Shown here: positions 42,986 through 54,300 of the stretch, one piece after another | Layout of the letters: every line of letters starts with the position of its first letter | How positions within the stretch are numbered: the stretch's first letter is position 1 | Assembly: GCF_026712245.1 (NCBI RefSeq) | Contig: NZ_JAPPUY010000002.1 | Coordinates: 1-64,000, forward strand | DNA from: Roseateles hydrophilus | GTDB taxonomy: Bacteria; Pseudomonadota; Gammaproteobacteria; Burkholderiales; Burkholderiaceae_C | Reading direction: 5' to 3' | DNA length: 64,000 nucleotides | The notes under the pieces: generated by a model | Database searches by the model: none | What the model was told of the DNA's origin: nothing | The model's input: only the letters and a program-made list of their open reading frames with translations | Made by a program: the position numbers and the translations under genes

Positions 42986-45973
42986 TCAGGGCTGCGGCAG
43001 CCGCTGCGCGCGCTGCAGGAAGCCGGTCATGCCCATGCGCTCGAACTCGGCGAGCGCCAACGCCAGCGCAGCCGGCCAGCCGCTGTCCAGCCGCAGCTCG
43101 GCCTCCAGCAGTGCGGTGACGGCCGATTCGTGGTCGGAGTTGCGCTGCTCACCGGCGCCCCGCGCCAGCGCCAGGTAGCGCCGTGCCTGCATGGTGTCGC
43201 CGGCCTGGGCGGCCAGCCGGGCGGCGGCGCGGTAGGCCATGGCGCCGCCGATCCAGTCGTGCTGGCGGCCGCGCTTGAGGGCCCGTGCGATGTGGTGGCG
43301 CGCGGCAACGTTGTCGGCCTGGGTGGACAGGATGTCGGCCAGCCAGCCGTGCTGGAAGCTGCTGTACAGGCCACCGCCGCGCGGTGCCAGCCAGGCCGTG
43401 GCGTCGAGGATGTGCTGACGGGCCAGCGGGTCACCAGCCTCCATCCAGGCGCCATAGGCCCCCGCGGCGTGGCCCATCGCGCAGGTGAACATGCTGCGCA
43501 CCTGGGCGCCGACGCGGTGCGCCACGGCCGCGGCCTGGCGGGCGTCGGCCCAGCGGCCCTGCCACAGCAGCACCGCGGCGCGCCAGCCCTGGATGCTGGC
43601 TTCTACCGCGTGGCCGCTGCCGTCGAAGGGCTCCAGCGCCTCGGCGAACACCTCATGGGCGTCGCTGAAGCGGCCCTGGTCGCCCAGCACATAGGCGCGG
43701 CAGCACAGCGAGAACGACAGGCCGATGCGGTTGACGGCGTTCTTGCTGGCGCGCGGGCGCTGGCGCTGGATGGCCAGGTCCAGCATGGGCATGGCCTGGG
43801 CGTAGTCGGCCGCGGCGGCCTGCAGCTGGCCCACGGTGCCGGGCAGCTGGGCCAGCAGCGCGTGGTCGCCACACTGCTGGGCCTGCTCGACGGCGGCGCG
43901 CGCGTGGCGCAGGCTGTCGCGCGTCTCGCCGAGCGCGTAGCCCACATAGGCCAGCCAGTACTCGGTGCGGGCGATGACGCCGGCGTCGCCATCGGCCTGG
44001 GCCAGCTGGGCGGCATGGCGCAGCACGCGTAGGTCGTCCTGCGAGGCGTCGAACACGCAGGCCATGCCCAGCCGCTGCGCGACGCTGATCCAGCGGCGGC
44101 GGCGGCCACGCCCGGCGTCGTCGCCGTCGGGCAGGAACTCCAGCGCCGCCAGCGCGGCGCGGAACTGCTTCTTGGCGCGGTCCAGCGCCGACGCGGCCAG
44201 GGCCTGGTCGCCCGCGGCCTCGGCATGCAGGCCGGCGGCCGGCCAGTCGTTGGCGGCGGCGGCGTGGTAGGCGAGCTGCTCGTGCAGCTCGGCGCCGCCG
44301 CGGGCAGTCAACTCGGTGCTGATGCGCCGGTGCAGCGCCTGGCGCTCGTGCAGGCCGGTGGCCTCGTAGACGACATCGCGCGTGATGCCGTGCTTGAAGC
44401 GCAGCAGGCCGGGGCTCTGGTCCGGGAAGATGAAGTCCTGCGCGGCCAGCGCGCGCACGTCAGGGTGCTGCTCGCCGCAGCCGCTGAGGGCTTCGAGCAG
44501 CCACACCGGGATGACCGTGCCGATGACGGCGGCGAGGCGCACCAGGCGCGCCTGCTCGGGTGGCAGCCGGCCCATGCGCGACTCCACCAGCGCCGCCAGC
44601 CACGCGGCGCTGCTCTGCCCCGCCACCAGGCTGGCGCCCGCGTCGGCCGCGGCGTGGCACAGCTCTTCGATGAACAGCGGGTTGCCGCCGGCGTGGCGGC
44701 GCACCTCGGCGGCGATGAAGGGGTCGCCCTGGGGCAGCAGCTGCTGCACGGCGTGGGCGGACTCGCAGTCCGTCAGCGGCGGCAGCGTGATGAGCTGCTG
44801 GGCATGGTCGTCATGCGCGCCCAGGCCGCTGCCGCCAGGCTGCGGGCGGCTGGCGGTGAGCAGCAGCAGCGGCAGGCCCTGGCGCTCGGCGGTGGTGCGC
44901 AGCCGGTGCAGCAGGCGCAGTGAGGCGTCGTCGGCCCATTGCAGGTCGTCGATGAACACCAGCTGAGGCATGCGCCGGGCCAGCGCGAGCAGCAGGTGCA
45001 GCAGCGCATCGGCGCGTTGCGGCGCGGCGCTGGCCTGGGCTTCGGCCAGTTCGGGCGGCGCGTCGGGCATGCCGTCCATCGCGCGCAGCATCTGCAGGAA
45101 GGGCTGCAGCGGCTCGGCGCTGAGGTAGCTCTCGCAGTAGCCGCGGTGAATGTGGAAAGGCTGTTCGGCCTGGTCGACGACGTGGCGCAGGAACTCCTCG
45201 ATGAGCCGGGTCTTGCCCACGCCGGCGCCGGCGCGCAGGCCCAGCCAGCGGGTCTGGCCGGACAGCGCGGCGGCTAGCCCGGCCGACAGCGCGGCCAGTT
45301 CGTCGCCGCGGCCCACGAAGGGCGCCAGCCCGCGCCGCATGCTGGCCTCGTAGCGGCGGCTCACATCGGCGCGGCCCAGCACGCGGTAGGCCGCCAGCGG
45401 CGTGGCGCGGCCGCGCAGCTGCAGCGAGAAGCGCGGCCCGGTCACGAAGAACTGCGCCTGCAGGCCCAGGCTCTCCTCGCTGGCGATGATCTCGTCGCGC
45501 TTGGCGGCTTCGCTCAGGCGGGCGGCGATGTTGGGCGCATTGCCCAGCAGCTCGAAGCGGCCGCGCATCTGGTCACCCTCGCCCACGAGCACGATGCCGG
45601 CGTGGATGCCGCTGTGCAGCGTCAGGCCGGGAAAGTCGGCGGGCAGCGGGCCGGGCGGGCGCAGGCCGCGCACGGCGGCGTGCAGCTCCAGCGCGGCCTC
45701 GGTCGCGCGGCGGCCGTCGTCCTCGCGCACCTCGGGGTGGCCGAACACGGCCAGCATGCCGTCGCCCTGGATGCGCGCGATGACGCCGCCGTGGTGCGGC
45801 ACGATGCGCTCGTACAGGTCGCGCAGGGCCGCCAGCATGGCGGCGTAATGCTCGGCCTCCATCCACTCGGCCATCGCGGTGGAGCCGCTGAGGTCGACGA
45901 ACAGCAGCGTCAGCAGGCGGCGCTGGCCTGCGGCCTGGGGGCCGGTGGCGGTGGAGGCAGGGGGCAGAGTCAC
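42986..45973 (-). CDS. Class III adenylate/guanylate cyclase - AAA ATPase - TPR signalling protein
   Basis: 995 residues. A class III cyclase domain (about 18-200) carries metal ligands Asp27 in LFVDLSGST and Asp71 in RIQGDGMLAVFG, and the N-x3-R pair in NAPNIAARL. A large ATPase domain (about 220-560) has Walker A RAGAGVGKTRLIEE and Walker B LVFIDDLQWAD. A long alpha-solenoid of TPR-like repeats fills the C-terminal half. Proteins of this design couple ligand or partner sensing by the ATPase/TPR part to nucleotide cyclase output. All catalytic residues visible are present. The neighbouring gene at 46064 has another cyclase-like domain and lies directly upstream on the same strand. Confidence 0.87.
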   Translation of the reverse strand: MTLPPASTATGPQAAGQRRLLTLLFVDLSGSTAMAEWMEAEHYAAMLAALRDLYERIVPHHGGVIARIQGDGMLAVFGHPEVREDDGRRATEAALELHAAVRGLRPPGPLPADFPGLTLHSGIHAGIVLVGEGDQMRGRFELLGNAPNIAARLSEAAKRDEIIASEESLGLQAQFFVTGPRFSLQLRGRATPLAAYRVLGRADVSRRYEASMRRGLAPFVGRGDELAALSAGLAAALSGQTRWLGLRAGAGVGKTRLIEEFLRHVVDQAEQPFHIHRGYCESYLSAEPLQPFLQMLRAMDGMPDAPPELAEAQASAAPQRADALLHLLLALARRMPQLVFIDDLQWADDASLRLLHRLRTTAERQGLPLLLLTASRPQPGGSGLGAHDDHAQQLITLPPLTDCESAHAVQQLLPQGDPFIAAEVRRHAGGNPLFIEELCHAAADAGASLVAGQSSAAWLAALVESRMGRLPPEQARLVRLAAVIGTVIPVWLLEALSGCGEQHPDVRALAAQDFIFPDQSPGLLRFKHGITRDVVYEATGLHERQALHRRISTELTARGGAELHEQLAYHAAAANDWPAAGLHAEAAGDQALAASALDRAKKQFRAALAALEFLPDGDDAGRGRRRRWISVAQRLGMACVFDASQDDLRVLRHAAQLAQADGDAGVIARTEYWLAYVGYALGETRDSLRHARAAVEQAQQCGDHALLAQLPGTVGQLQAAAADYAQAMPMLDLAIQRQRPRASKNAVNRIGLSFSLCCRAYVLGDQGRFSDAHEVFAEALEPFDGSGHAVEASIQGWRAAVLLWQGRWADARQAAAVAHRVGAQVRSMFTCAMGHAAGAYGAWMEAGDPLARQHILDATAWLAPRGGGLYSSFQHGWLADILSTQADNVAARHHIARALKRGRQHDWIGGAMAYRAAARLAAQAGDTMQARRYLALARGAGEQRNSDHESAVTALLEAELRLDSGWPAALALALAEFERMGMTGFLQRAQRLPQP

Positions 45974-46063
45974 AACGCCCGGGATGCTAGCGGCTGCCGC
46001 CCCCGCTTTCGCCGAGATCGGGCGCGAGTGGGGGCCGGGCTCTAGACATGACCGGCGCGCCGC

Positions 46064-47314
46064 TCAGGCGTGCAGCGGGTGCAGGTCGGGCTCGGCCACG
46101 GTGCGGGCCACGGTGGCCGGCAGGTCTTCCTCGCGCAGGCCCAGGTAGATGGGCTCGCCGTTGCGGCGGTGGATGTTGATCTTGGCGTTGTAGACGCGGT
46201 GGATCAGGCCATGTTTGTCGGCGATCTGGTACTCGCTGATGCCCCACAGCCCGGTGCTGTCACGCCGGCCGGTCAGGTAGCAGGCGATCTCGTCGACCTC
46301 GGAGCCGGCCAGCCGCAGGCCGTTGAGGCTGCGCAGCGGCGCGCGGGTGCGCTCGACGAAGTCCAGGCTGTCGATGCGCACGTCTTCGCCGGTGGTGGCG
46401 TCGTGCATCAGCGTGTTGAACTTGCCCACCAGGATCTGGCCGGGCTGGGCGTTGTCGATCATGCGCGCCAGCTCGATGGTCACCTGGCCCACCAAGTAGC
46501 TGAACGAGGTCGGGTTCAGGCCCTCGGATTGGTAGAACTCGTAGTGCGAGCCGACGTGGAAGCAGGCGCGCAGCCGCGGCACGGACTCGGGCCGCGTCGC
46601 GCGCTCCTGGGCCAGCGCGTTGTCGGCCAGGATGAACTGCATCAGCTGGTACAGCTCGACGTTGGCCTCCACGCCGCGCATGCGGTTCCAGATGTAGAAG
46701 CCGTCGCCCGTGGTGGTGCGGGCGAAGTTGATGTTGATCTCGCGGTCCAGCAGCTTGGCGTAGGCGGCGTTGACGGAGCAGGACAGGCTGTTGAGCTGCA
46801 CCACCTGCTGCAGCGGCGTGAGCAGCGAGAAGCCGACGGCGTCGAACAGGATGACGGCGCGGTCTTCCACCAGGCGCACGCCGTAGCGCGCGGCGATGGC
46901 AGCGATCAGCGGCAGGCCCAGGCCGTCCTCGGGCGCGAACGGCAGCTCGATCAGGCGGGGCTGCACGTCCAGCGCGCTGGCGACGCGGTCAAACTCGGCG
47001 GCCTCGAGGTGTTCCTGATTGGACAGCAGCTTGTCCAGCAGCCGGGCGCGGCGCGTCAGCTCGGCGGGCGGCAGGCTGCCGTCGCCCAGCGCGAACTCGG
47101 TCAGCAGCGGGTGCGGCGCGACGATGACGCGCAGCCCGCGGGCCTCGGGCGTCCAGCCGAACAGCAGGTTGTCGCCGAGGTTCCACAGCGCGTAGAGCGC
47201 CTGGTCCAGCAGGATGATGTTGTCGCGAAGCTGGGTCTCGCCCAGGCCCGCCGGCGCGGGGTAGGCCATGAAGCCGTCCAGCCACGAACGGCGTTTGCGC
47301 AACTCTTCTTTCAC
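46064..47314 (-). CDS. Cyclase-homology-domain protein
   Basis: 416 residues from a GTG with GGAG seven bases upstream; a longer frame reaches a TTG at 47380. The N-terminal ~190 residues are unassigned. From about 190 a class III cyclase-homology domain appears: VILFDAVGFSLLTP (metal Asp), RTTTGDGFYIWNR (second metal Asp), ACFHVGSHYEFYQ and VGQVTIELARMI. A C-terminal part includes the NINFART and HGLIHRVYNAKINIHRR regions. Both metal-binding Asp are conserved, but transition-state residues are not clearly recognisable, so activity is uncertain. It lies 90 bp before the cyclase-ATPase gene and may be in the same transcript. Confidence 0.7.
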   Translation of the reverse strand: MKEELRKRRSWLDGFMAYPAPAGLGETQLRDNIILLDQALYALWNLGDNLLFGWTPEARGLRVIVAPHPLLTEFALGDGSLPPAELTRRARLLDKLLSNQEHLEAAEFDRVASALDVQPRLIELPFAPEDGLGLPLIAAIAARYGVRLVEDRAVILFDAVGFSLLTPLQQVVQLNSLSCSVNAAYAKLLDREININFARTTTGDGFYIWNRMRGVEANVELYQLMQFILADNALAQERATRPESVPRLRACFHVGSHYEFYQSEGLNPTSFSYLVGQVTIELARMIDNAQPGQILVGKFNTLMHDATTGEDVRIDSLDFVERTRAPLRSLNGLRLAGSEVDEIACYLTGRRDSTGLWGISEYQIADKHGLIHRVYNAKINIHRRNGEPIYLGLREEDLPATVARTVAEPDLHPLHA

Positions 47315-47468
47315 AAGCGGGCTCCGATGACGAAGCCCGGATTGTCTTTCAGAGCTGTGACTTTTTACGCAAATTGACAAGCCGACTCGGCGGCGCAGCC
47401 CCGGCCACGGGCCTGCTGCGCCGGCGACTCGGCTCGTGGTGACGACATGCGACGGGTGCGCATGCAGC

Positions 47469-47693
47469 TCAGGCGCGGCGGGCCGTGACGGTCACGCGCG
47501 GCAGCTGGGCCACCTCGCGCTGCGCGTAGCCGGTCACGACGACGCGAGGCAGCTGCACCACGGTCTTGACGGCGGTGCCGGTGACGACGACGCGCGGCAG
47601 CTGGTGCACGGTCTGCGGGGCGGCGCTGGCGGCCAGGGCGGTGAAGGCAAAGGCGGCGATGGCAGCGGCCTGGATCAGAACGGTGGTCTTCAT
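47469..47693 (-). CDS. Small exported protein with three QLPRVVVTG motifs
   Basis: 74 residues: a signal peptide ([20 protein letters not shown], cleavage after AASAA) and a mature part of about 50 residues made almost wholly of three repeats: [20 protein letters not shown] and [12 protein letters not shown], spaced 13-15 residues apart. Too small for an enzyme; it could be a periplasmic peptide or bind a beta-barrel or plug domain. Related to the gene at 37187-37474. Divergent from uvrA. Confidence 0.75.
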   Translation of the reverse strand: MKTTVLIQAAAIAAFAFTALAASAAPQTVHQLPRVVVTGTAVKTVVQLPRVVVTGYAQREVAQLPRVTVTARRA

Positions 47694-47870
47694 GGTGGTT
47701 TCTCCTGGTGTTCGCACGGCGGAATCGCGGTGTCGATGGCAGGCAGTGTGCGCAGCCGCGCCGGGCGCCGCGAGGCGCTTGCGATGAACCGCAGGCGGGG
47801 CATGGTGAGCTGCGGCAAGCCGGGATGAAGCGCCGCGCCTATCATGGCCGGTTCGCTTGCAGGCGCCGCC

Positions 47871-50765
<2,895 letters not shown>

Positions 50766-51602
50766 TCAGGCGCGGGGCGCAGCCCCGCGGCGGGCGCGCC
50801 AGCCCAGCAGCAGCAGGCCGAGTGCGGCCATGCCCCAGGTGCTGGGCTCCGGCACGGCCGGCGTGATGGGCGGCACTTCGGCGACGCGGATGGTGCCCGG
50901 CGGCAGCGTCGGCGTGCCCAGGTCCACCAACGATGGCAGGCCACCGCCCGCGGTGCGCGCGCCACCGCCAGCCGGGCCGCCGCCACCGATCAGGCTGCCG
51001 CCGCCGCTGTTGGCGCCGCTGCTGCTGGCCAGCGCCGGCACGCCCGATTGCTGGGCGAAGCTGTCCGGCGCGGCCGCCGCCATCGGGCCGGCACCCGGGG
51101 CCTCGAACTCCAGCGGCGTGTTGTTGTTGTCGGCTTCGCGCGTGGCCGAGGCCACGTTGCCAGCGCCCGACGGCGCCACGGCGGCCGGTTTCTCCAGGCG
51201 CTTGATGCGGCTGACGTTGCGGCAGACCGTGGGCACCAGGATGCACTGGCCGTCCTCGCAGTACACCAGGCCGCGTTCCTGGGTCTTGGCCGTCCACTTG
51301 GTGCGCGTCACCGTCTTGCAGACAGCGCCCGGCCCGAAGTGCATCTCGCTGATCTCGGGCGCGTATTCGGTGCGGCCCTGGCCCTTGATGGCGTCGCGCT
51401 CGATAACGGCAATGTCGTCATAGCTGCGCGCCTTCATGCGCGCCTTGAGCTTCTCGCGGGTGGCGGCCGGGATGTCCTGGTAGCGGTCCACGGCCGCCAC
51501 CACGTCGCCCATGAAGGGGTTGGCGCCCGGGCGGTCCCAGTTGCACTGGGGCAGCGTGGTGCCGGCAGAGACGGCAAGAGCAAGCGTGGCAATCAAGGAC
51601 AT
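50766..51602 (-). CDS. PEP-CTERM sorted exported protein
   Basis: 278 residues with a short signal (MSLIATLALAVSAG). A Cys-containing N-terminal half (PQCNWDRPGANPFMGDVV, VYCEDGQCILVPTVCRNV) precedes a Gly/Ala-rich spacer and the C-terminal tail PAVPEPSTWGMAALGLLLLG followed by basic residues, the PEP-CTERM signal for exosortase. The four or more cysteines suggest a disulfide-stabilised domain, not recognised. Its stop directly abuts that of uvrA (convergent), and a short GC hairpin at 50771-50789 lies within its last codons. Confidence 0.82.
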   Translation of the reverse strand: MSLIATLALAVSAGTTLPQCNWDRPGANPFMGDVVAAVDRYQDIPAATREKLKARMKARSYDDIAVIERDAIKGQGRTEYAPEISEMHFGPGAVCKTVTRTKWTAKTQERGLVYCEDGQCILVPTVCRNVSRIKRLEKPAAVAPSGAGNVASATREADNNNTPLEFEAPGAGPMAAAAPDSFAQQSGVPALASSSGANSGGGSLIGGGGPAGGGARTAGGGLPSLVDLGTPTLPPGTIRVAEVPPITPAVPEPSTWGMAALGLLLLGWRARRGAAPRA

Positions 51603-51809
51603 CAAGGGGCCCGAACAAGGAATTGACGCCCAGGGTCGGGCGCATGTCCTAAATGTTAGGGATAAGCAGGGTTTTTCCGCGTGGCAGACCCTCGAAGAGG
51701 GGGTGTGGCCGCGGTGCGAAATGTCACGCAAACCAGGGAAACGAGGCGCGCCGGCCGGCGGCGGCATTGCTGCTATCGTGCCGACCGCAGTAGCTACCCC
51801 CGTTCCGCC

Positions 51810-52223
51810 ATGTCCGACCGCGCCTCGCCGCTGGTGCTTTATGTCGAAGACGACCGCATCCATCTGATCCTGATGGAAGAGGTCTTCCGGCTGATGCCGG
51901 AACTGGCGCTGCGCTGTGCGGACAGTGGCGAGGACGCGCTGGCGGCGCTGGCGCAATGCCGGCCCGATGTGCTGCTGGTGGACATGAACCTCAGCGACAT
52001 GACGGGCATCGAGCTGCGCACCCGTGTGGCCGCTGATGCGGCGCTGTCGGCGGCACTGGCCGGCGCCCGCTGGGTGGCGTTGTCGGCTGACGATCCGCCG
52101 GACACCGTGCGCGCGGCCCGCGAGGCCGGCTTTGACGCCTACTGGCTCAAGCCTATCGACGTGTTGCAGCTGCAGGCCGGGTTGCGGGAATTGCTGGCCT
52201 CCCGGCCCGCCCAGCCGCGCTGA
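51810..52223 (+). CDS. Single-domain response regulator
   Basis: 137 residues consisting of a receiver domain only: acidic pair in YVEDDRIHLIL, phospho-acceptor Asp in VLLVDMNLSDMTG, Thr/Ser switch in VALSADD and conserved Lys in YWLKPIDVLQL. Without an output domain it should signal by protein contact, as CheY-like proteins do, or take part in a phosphorelay. No kinase is adjacent. It is convergent with the SWIB gene and ends at a shared terminator. Confidence 0.88.
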   Translation: MSDRASPLVLYVEDDRIHLILMEEVFRLMPELALRCADSGEDALAALAQCRPDVLLVDMNLSDMTGIELRTRVAADAALSAALAGARWVALSADDPPDTVRAAREAGFDAYWLKPIDVLQLQAGLRELLASRPAQPR

Positions 52224-52244
52224 GCGCGACGGCTGCCACCAAAG

Positions 52245-52271
52245 AAAAAGCCCGGCAGTGCCGGGCTTTGC
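52245..52271. terminator. Bidirectional Rho-independent terminator
   Basis: AAGCCCGG and its complement around a CAGTG loop form a GC-rich stem flanked by an A-run on the left and CTTTG on the right. It serves the response regulator (plus) and the SWIB gene (minus), which converge here. Confidence 0.8.
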
Positions 52272-52298
52272 TCAAGGTGCCGCTCGCGCGGCGCCGCA

Positions 52299-52724
52299 TC
52301 ACTTCAGGTGGCTGTTGATCAGCTTGGTCATCTCGAACATGTCGGCCTTGGCCTTACCGAAGATTTCCTTCAGCTTGGCGTCGGCGTTGATGACGCGCTT
52401 CTGCAGTTCGTCCTGCAGCTTGTTCTTCTTGATGTATTCCCAGACCTTCTTGGTCACGTCGGTGCGCGGCAGCGGGGCTGCGCCGACGATGGCTGCCAGC
52501 GCAGCGCTGGGGGTCAGGGCCTTCATGAAGGCGGCGTTGGGCGTGCGCTTCTTGGCGGGCGCTGCGGCCTTCTTGGCCGGAGCTGCCTTCTTCGCGGGAG
52601 CGGCGGCCTTCTTGGCCGGGGCCGCTGCCTTCTTCGCGGGCGCAGCCGCCGTCTTCGCCGGGGCGGCCTTCTTCGCCGGTGCTGCCGCCTTCTTTGCGGG
52701 CGCGGCCTTCTTCGCAGTTGCCAT
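52299..52724 (-). CDS. Lys/Ala-rich histone-like protein with SWIB domain
   Basis: 141 residues. The N-terminal ~60 residues are repeats of AKKAAAP/AKKAAP, like the tails of bacterial histone H1-like proteins. The C-terminal ~80 residues are a SWIB/MDM2 domain: FMKALTPSAALAAIVGAAPL, RTDVTKKVWEYIKKNKLQD and IFGKAKADMFEMTKLINSHL. SWIB domains are best known from eukaryotic chromatin remodelling and from chlamydial topoisomerase; free-standing versions occur in betaproteobacteria. It probably binds DNA through the basic tail and helps organise the nucleoid. The repeat length can vary by slippage. Confidence 0.9.
   Translation of the reverse strand: MATAKKAAPAKKAAAPAKKAAPAKTAAAPAKKAAAPAKKAAAPAKKAAPAKKAAAPAKKRTPNAAFMKALTPSAALAAIVGAAPLPRTDVTKKVWEYIKKNKLQDELQKRVINADAKLKEIFGKAKADMFEMTKLINSHLK
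52541..52718 (-). repeat. Degenerate tandem repeat encoding AKKAAP units
   Basis: Reiterated 15-21 base units of Ala, Lys, Pro codons make up the basic tail of the SWIB protein. Synonymous variation between units shows the repeats are not freshly copied. Confidence 0.75.
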
Positions 52725-52932
52725 GTCGATTCACTCCATCAAAAGTTGTTGATGTGCCGGGTCCGGGTGAAGGCCGCGTAAGCCTTCAATACTCTCTAGC
52801 ACCCTGCGGCGGCGATGGTACTGCGCTCCATAGGGGAAGAGAAGGATTTCTCCCAGGAGAAAACGCGTACGAGCCCAGGAAACATCGGGGTTGTCGCGGG
52901 CCTGCATCACCACAGGCCCGTGGCCACCGGGT

Positions 52933-54300
52933 TCAGTACACGTCGCGGCGGTAGCGGCCCTGGCCGATCAGGTGGTCGACGGCGCTGTCGCCGAGGGTCT
53001 CGCGCAGCACCGCATCGACCGCGCCGGCCATGCCCTGCAGGCTGCCGCACACGTAGACGGCGGCGTCGCGGGCGACCCAGTCGCGCAGCAATGCGGCCTG
53101 CTCGGCCAGCAGGTGCTGCACGTAGCGGGGCTGCGGCGCGTCGCGCGAGTAGGCGCGGTCCAGGCGCGCGAGCAGGCCTTGCGCGGCCCAGGCCTGCAGC
53201 TCGGCGTCGTAATGGGCGTCGTGCGCGGCCTGGCGTTCGCCGTACAGCAGCCAGGCGGGCGGCGCGCCGGCGCCGGCGCGGGCCTTGAGGTGGGCGCGCA
53301 GCCCGGCCAGGCCGGTGCCGTTGCCGACGAGGATGAGCGGCCGCTGCGCGTTGTCGCCGATGCGGAAGCTCGCGTGGCTGCGCACGCGCAGCGCGATGGC
53401 ATCGCCAGGCTGCGCATCGTGCGTGAGCCAGCCGGAGGCCAGGCCCGGGCGGCCGTCCTCGCGGCGGGTCTGGCGCACCATGAGGTGCAGGCGGCCGTCG
53501 GCGGGCAGCGAGGCGATGGTGTATTCGCGCGGCTGGCCGGGCTCGTCGGCGTGTTGCACCTGCGCGAGGTCGCCGGCCTGCCAGTCGGGCAGGGGCTGGC
53601 CCGGCGGGGGCGTGAGTTCGAGATGGAACACGCCGCCGCCGGCGCTGCCGGGGTTGAGGTGCTGGCGCGCGGCCAGCTGCCAGGGCTCGAAAGGCGCTTC
53701 CTCCCAGGCCGGCAGGTCGGCCGTGCCGGCGAGGTGGCTGAGCTGGTGGCGCCAGTGGTCCAGCGCGGCGGCGTCGCTGCGGTCCACGTCGATGCGCTCG
53801 AACAGCGGGTTGGCGCCGCTGCGCCGCAGCCAGTCGTCCAGCGCCTGGCCGAAGCCGCAGAACTGCTGGTAGCTGCGGTCGCCCAGCGCGAGCAGGCCGT
53901 AGCGCAGGCCGCTCAGGTCGGTGCTGCCGTCCAGCGCGGCGCGCCAGAAGGGCGTGGCGGCGTCGGGCGGGTCGCCCTCGCCGTAGGTGCTGGCGATGAG
54001 CAGCGCGTGGGTCGCGCCGCGCAGCTCGTCGGGGCGCAGGCTGCCCAGCGCGGCCAGGCGCACGGGCTGGCCGGCCAGGTGCAGCGCGCGTGCGGTCTGC
54101 AGTGCGAGCTCCTCGGCCTGGCCGGTCTGGCTGGCGTGCAGCACCAGCATCGGCGCGCTGCCGTCGGCCGCCGGCAGCAGCTGCGCGGCGGTGCGGGCCT
54201 GTGCCTGCAGCTGGCGGCGGTGCCGCCAGGCGACGGCGGCGCACAGCAGCAGGTACAGGGCGATCAGCGCGATCGCCAGCGGCAGGCGGCCGGCGATCAC
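52933..54300 (-). CDS. Membrane-anchored flavodoxin/FNR-type NADPH reductase
   Basis: 455 residues from a GTG that overlaps the ApbE stop (GTGA). A TM segment (about 5-22) anchors the N-terminus. An FMN flavodoxin domain follows (about 50-190: LHASQTGQAEELALQTARAL, STYGEGDPPDAA, LALGDRSYQQFCGFG), then an FAD/NADPH ferredoxin-reductase module (REYTIASLP, GNGTGLAGLRAHLKA, AVYVCGSLQGMAG), ending DVY. This is the cytochrome-P450-reductase/sulfite-reductase-alpha layout. It would pass electrons from NADPH through FAD and FMN to a membrane partner, most likely the PepSY protein of the same operon, for iron reduction. Confidence 0.85.
   Translation of the reverse strand: MIAGRLPLAIALIALYLLLCAAVAWRHRRQLQAQARTAAQLLPAADGSAPMLVLHASQTGQAEELALQTARALHLAGQPVRLAALGSLRPDELRGATHALLIASTYGEGDPPDAATPFWRAALDGSTDLSGLRYGLLALGDRSYQQFCGFGQALDDWLRRSGANPLFERIDVDRSDAAALDHWRHQLSHLAGTADLPAWEEAPFEPWQLAARQHLNPGSAGGGVFHLELTPPPGQPLPDWQAGDLAQVQHADEPGQPREYTIASLPADGRLHLMVRQTRREDGRPGLASGWLTHDAQPGDAIALRVRSHASFRIGDNAQRPLILVGNGTGLAGLRAHLKARAGAGAPPAWLLYGERQAAHDAHYDAELQAWAAQGLLARLDRAYSRDAPQPRYVQHLLAEQAALLRDWVARDAAVYVCGSLQGMAGAVDAVLRETLGDSAVDHLIGQGRYRRDVY

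Noticed and set aside
50771..50789. CGCGGGG/CCCCGCG hairpin at the uvrA / PEP-CTERM junction
   Set aside because: Seven-base stem lying inside coding sequence without a T-run; likely a by-product of GC-rich codons.
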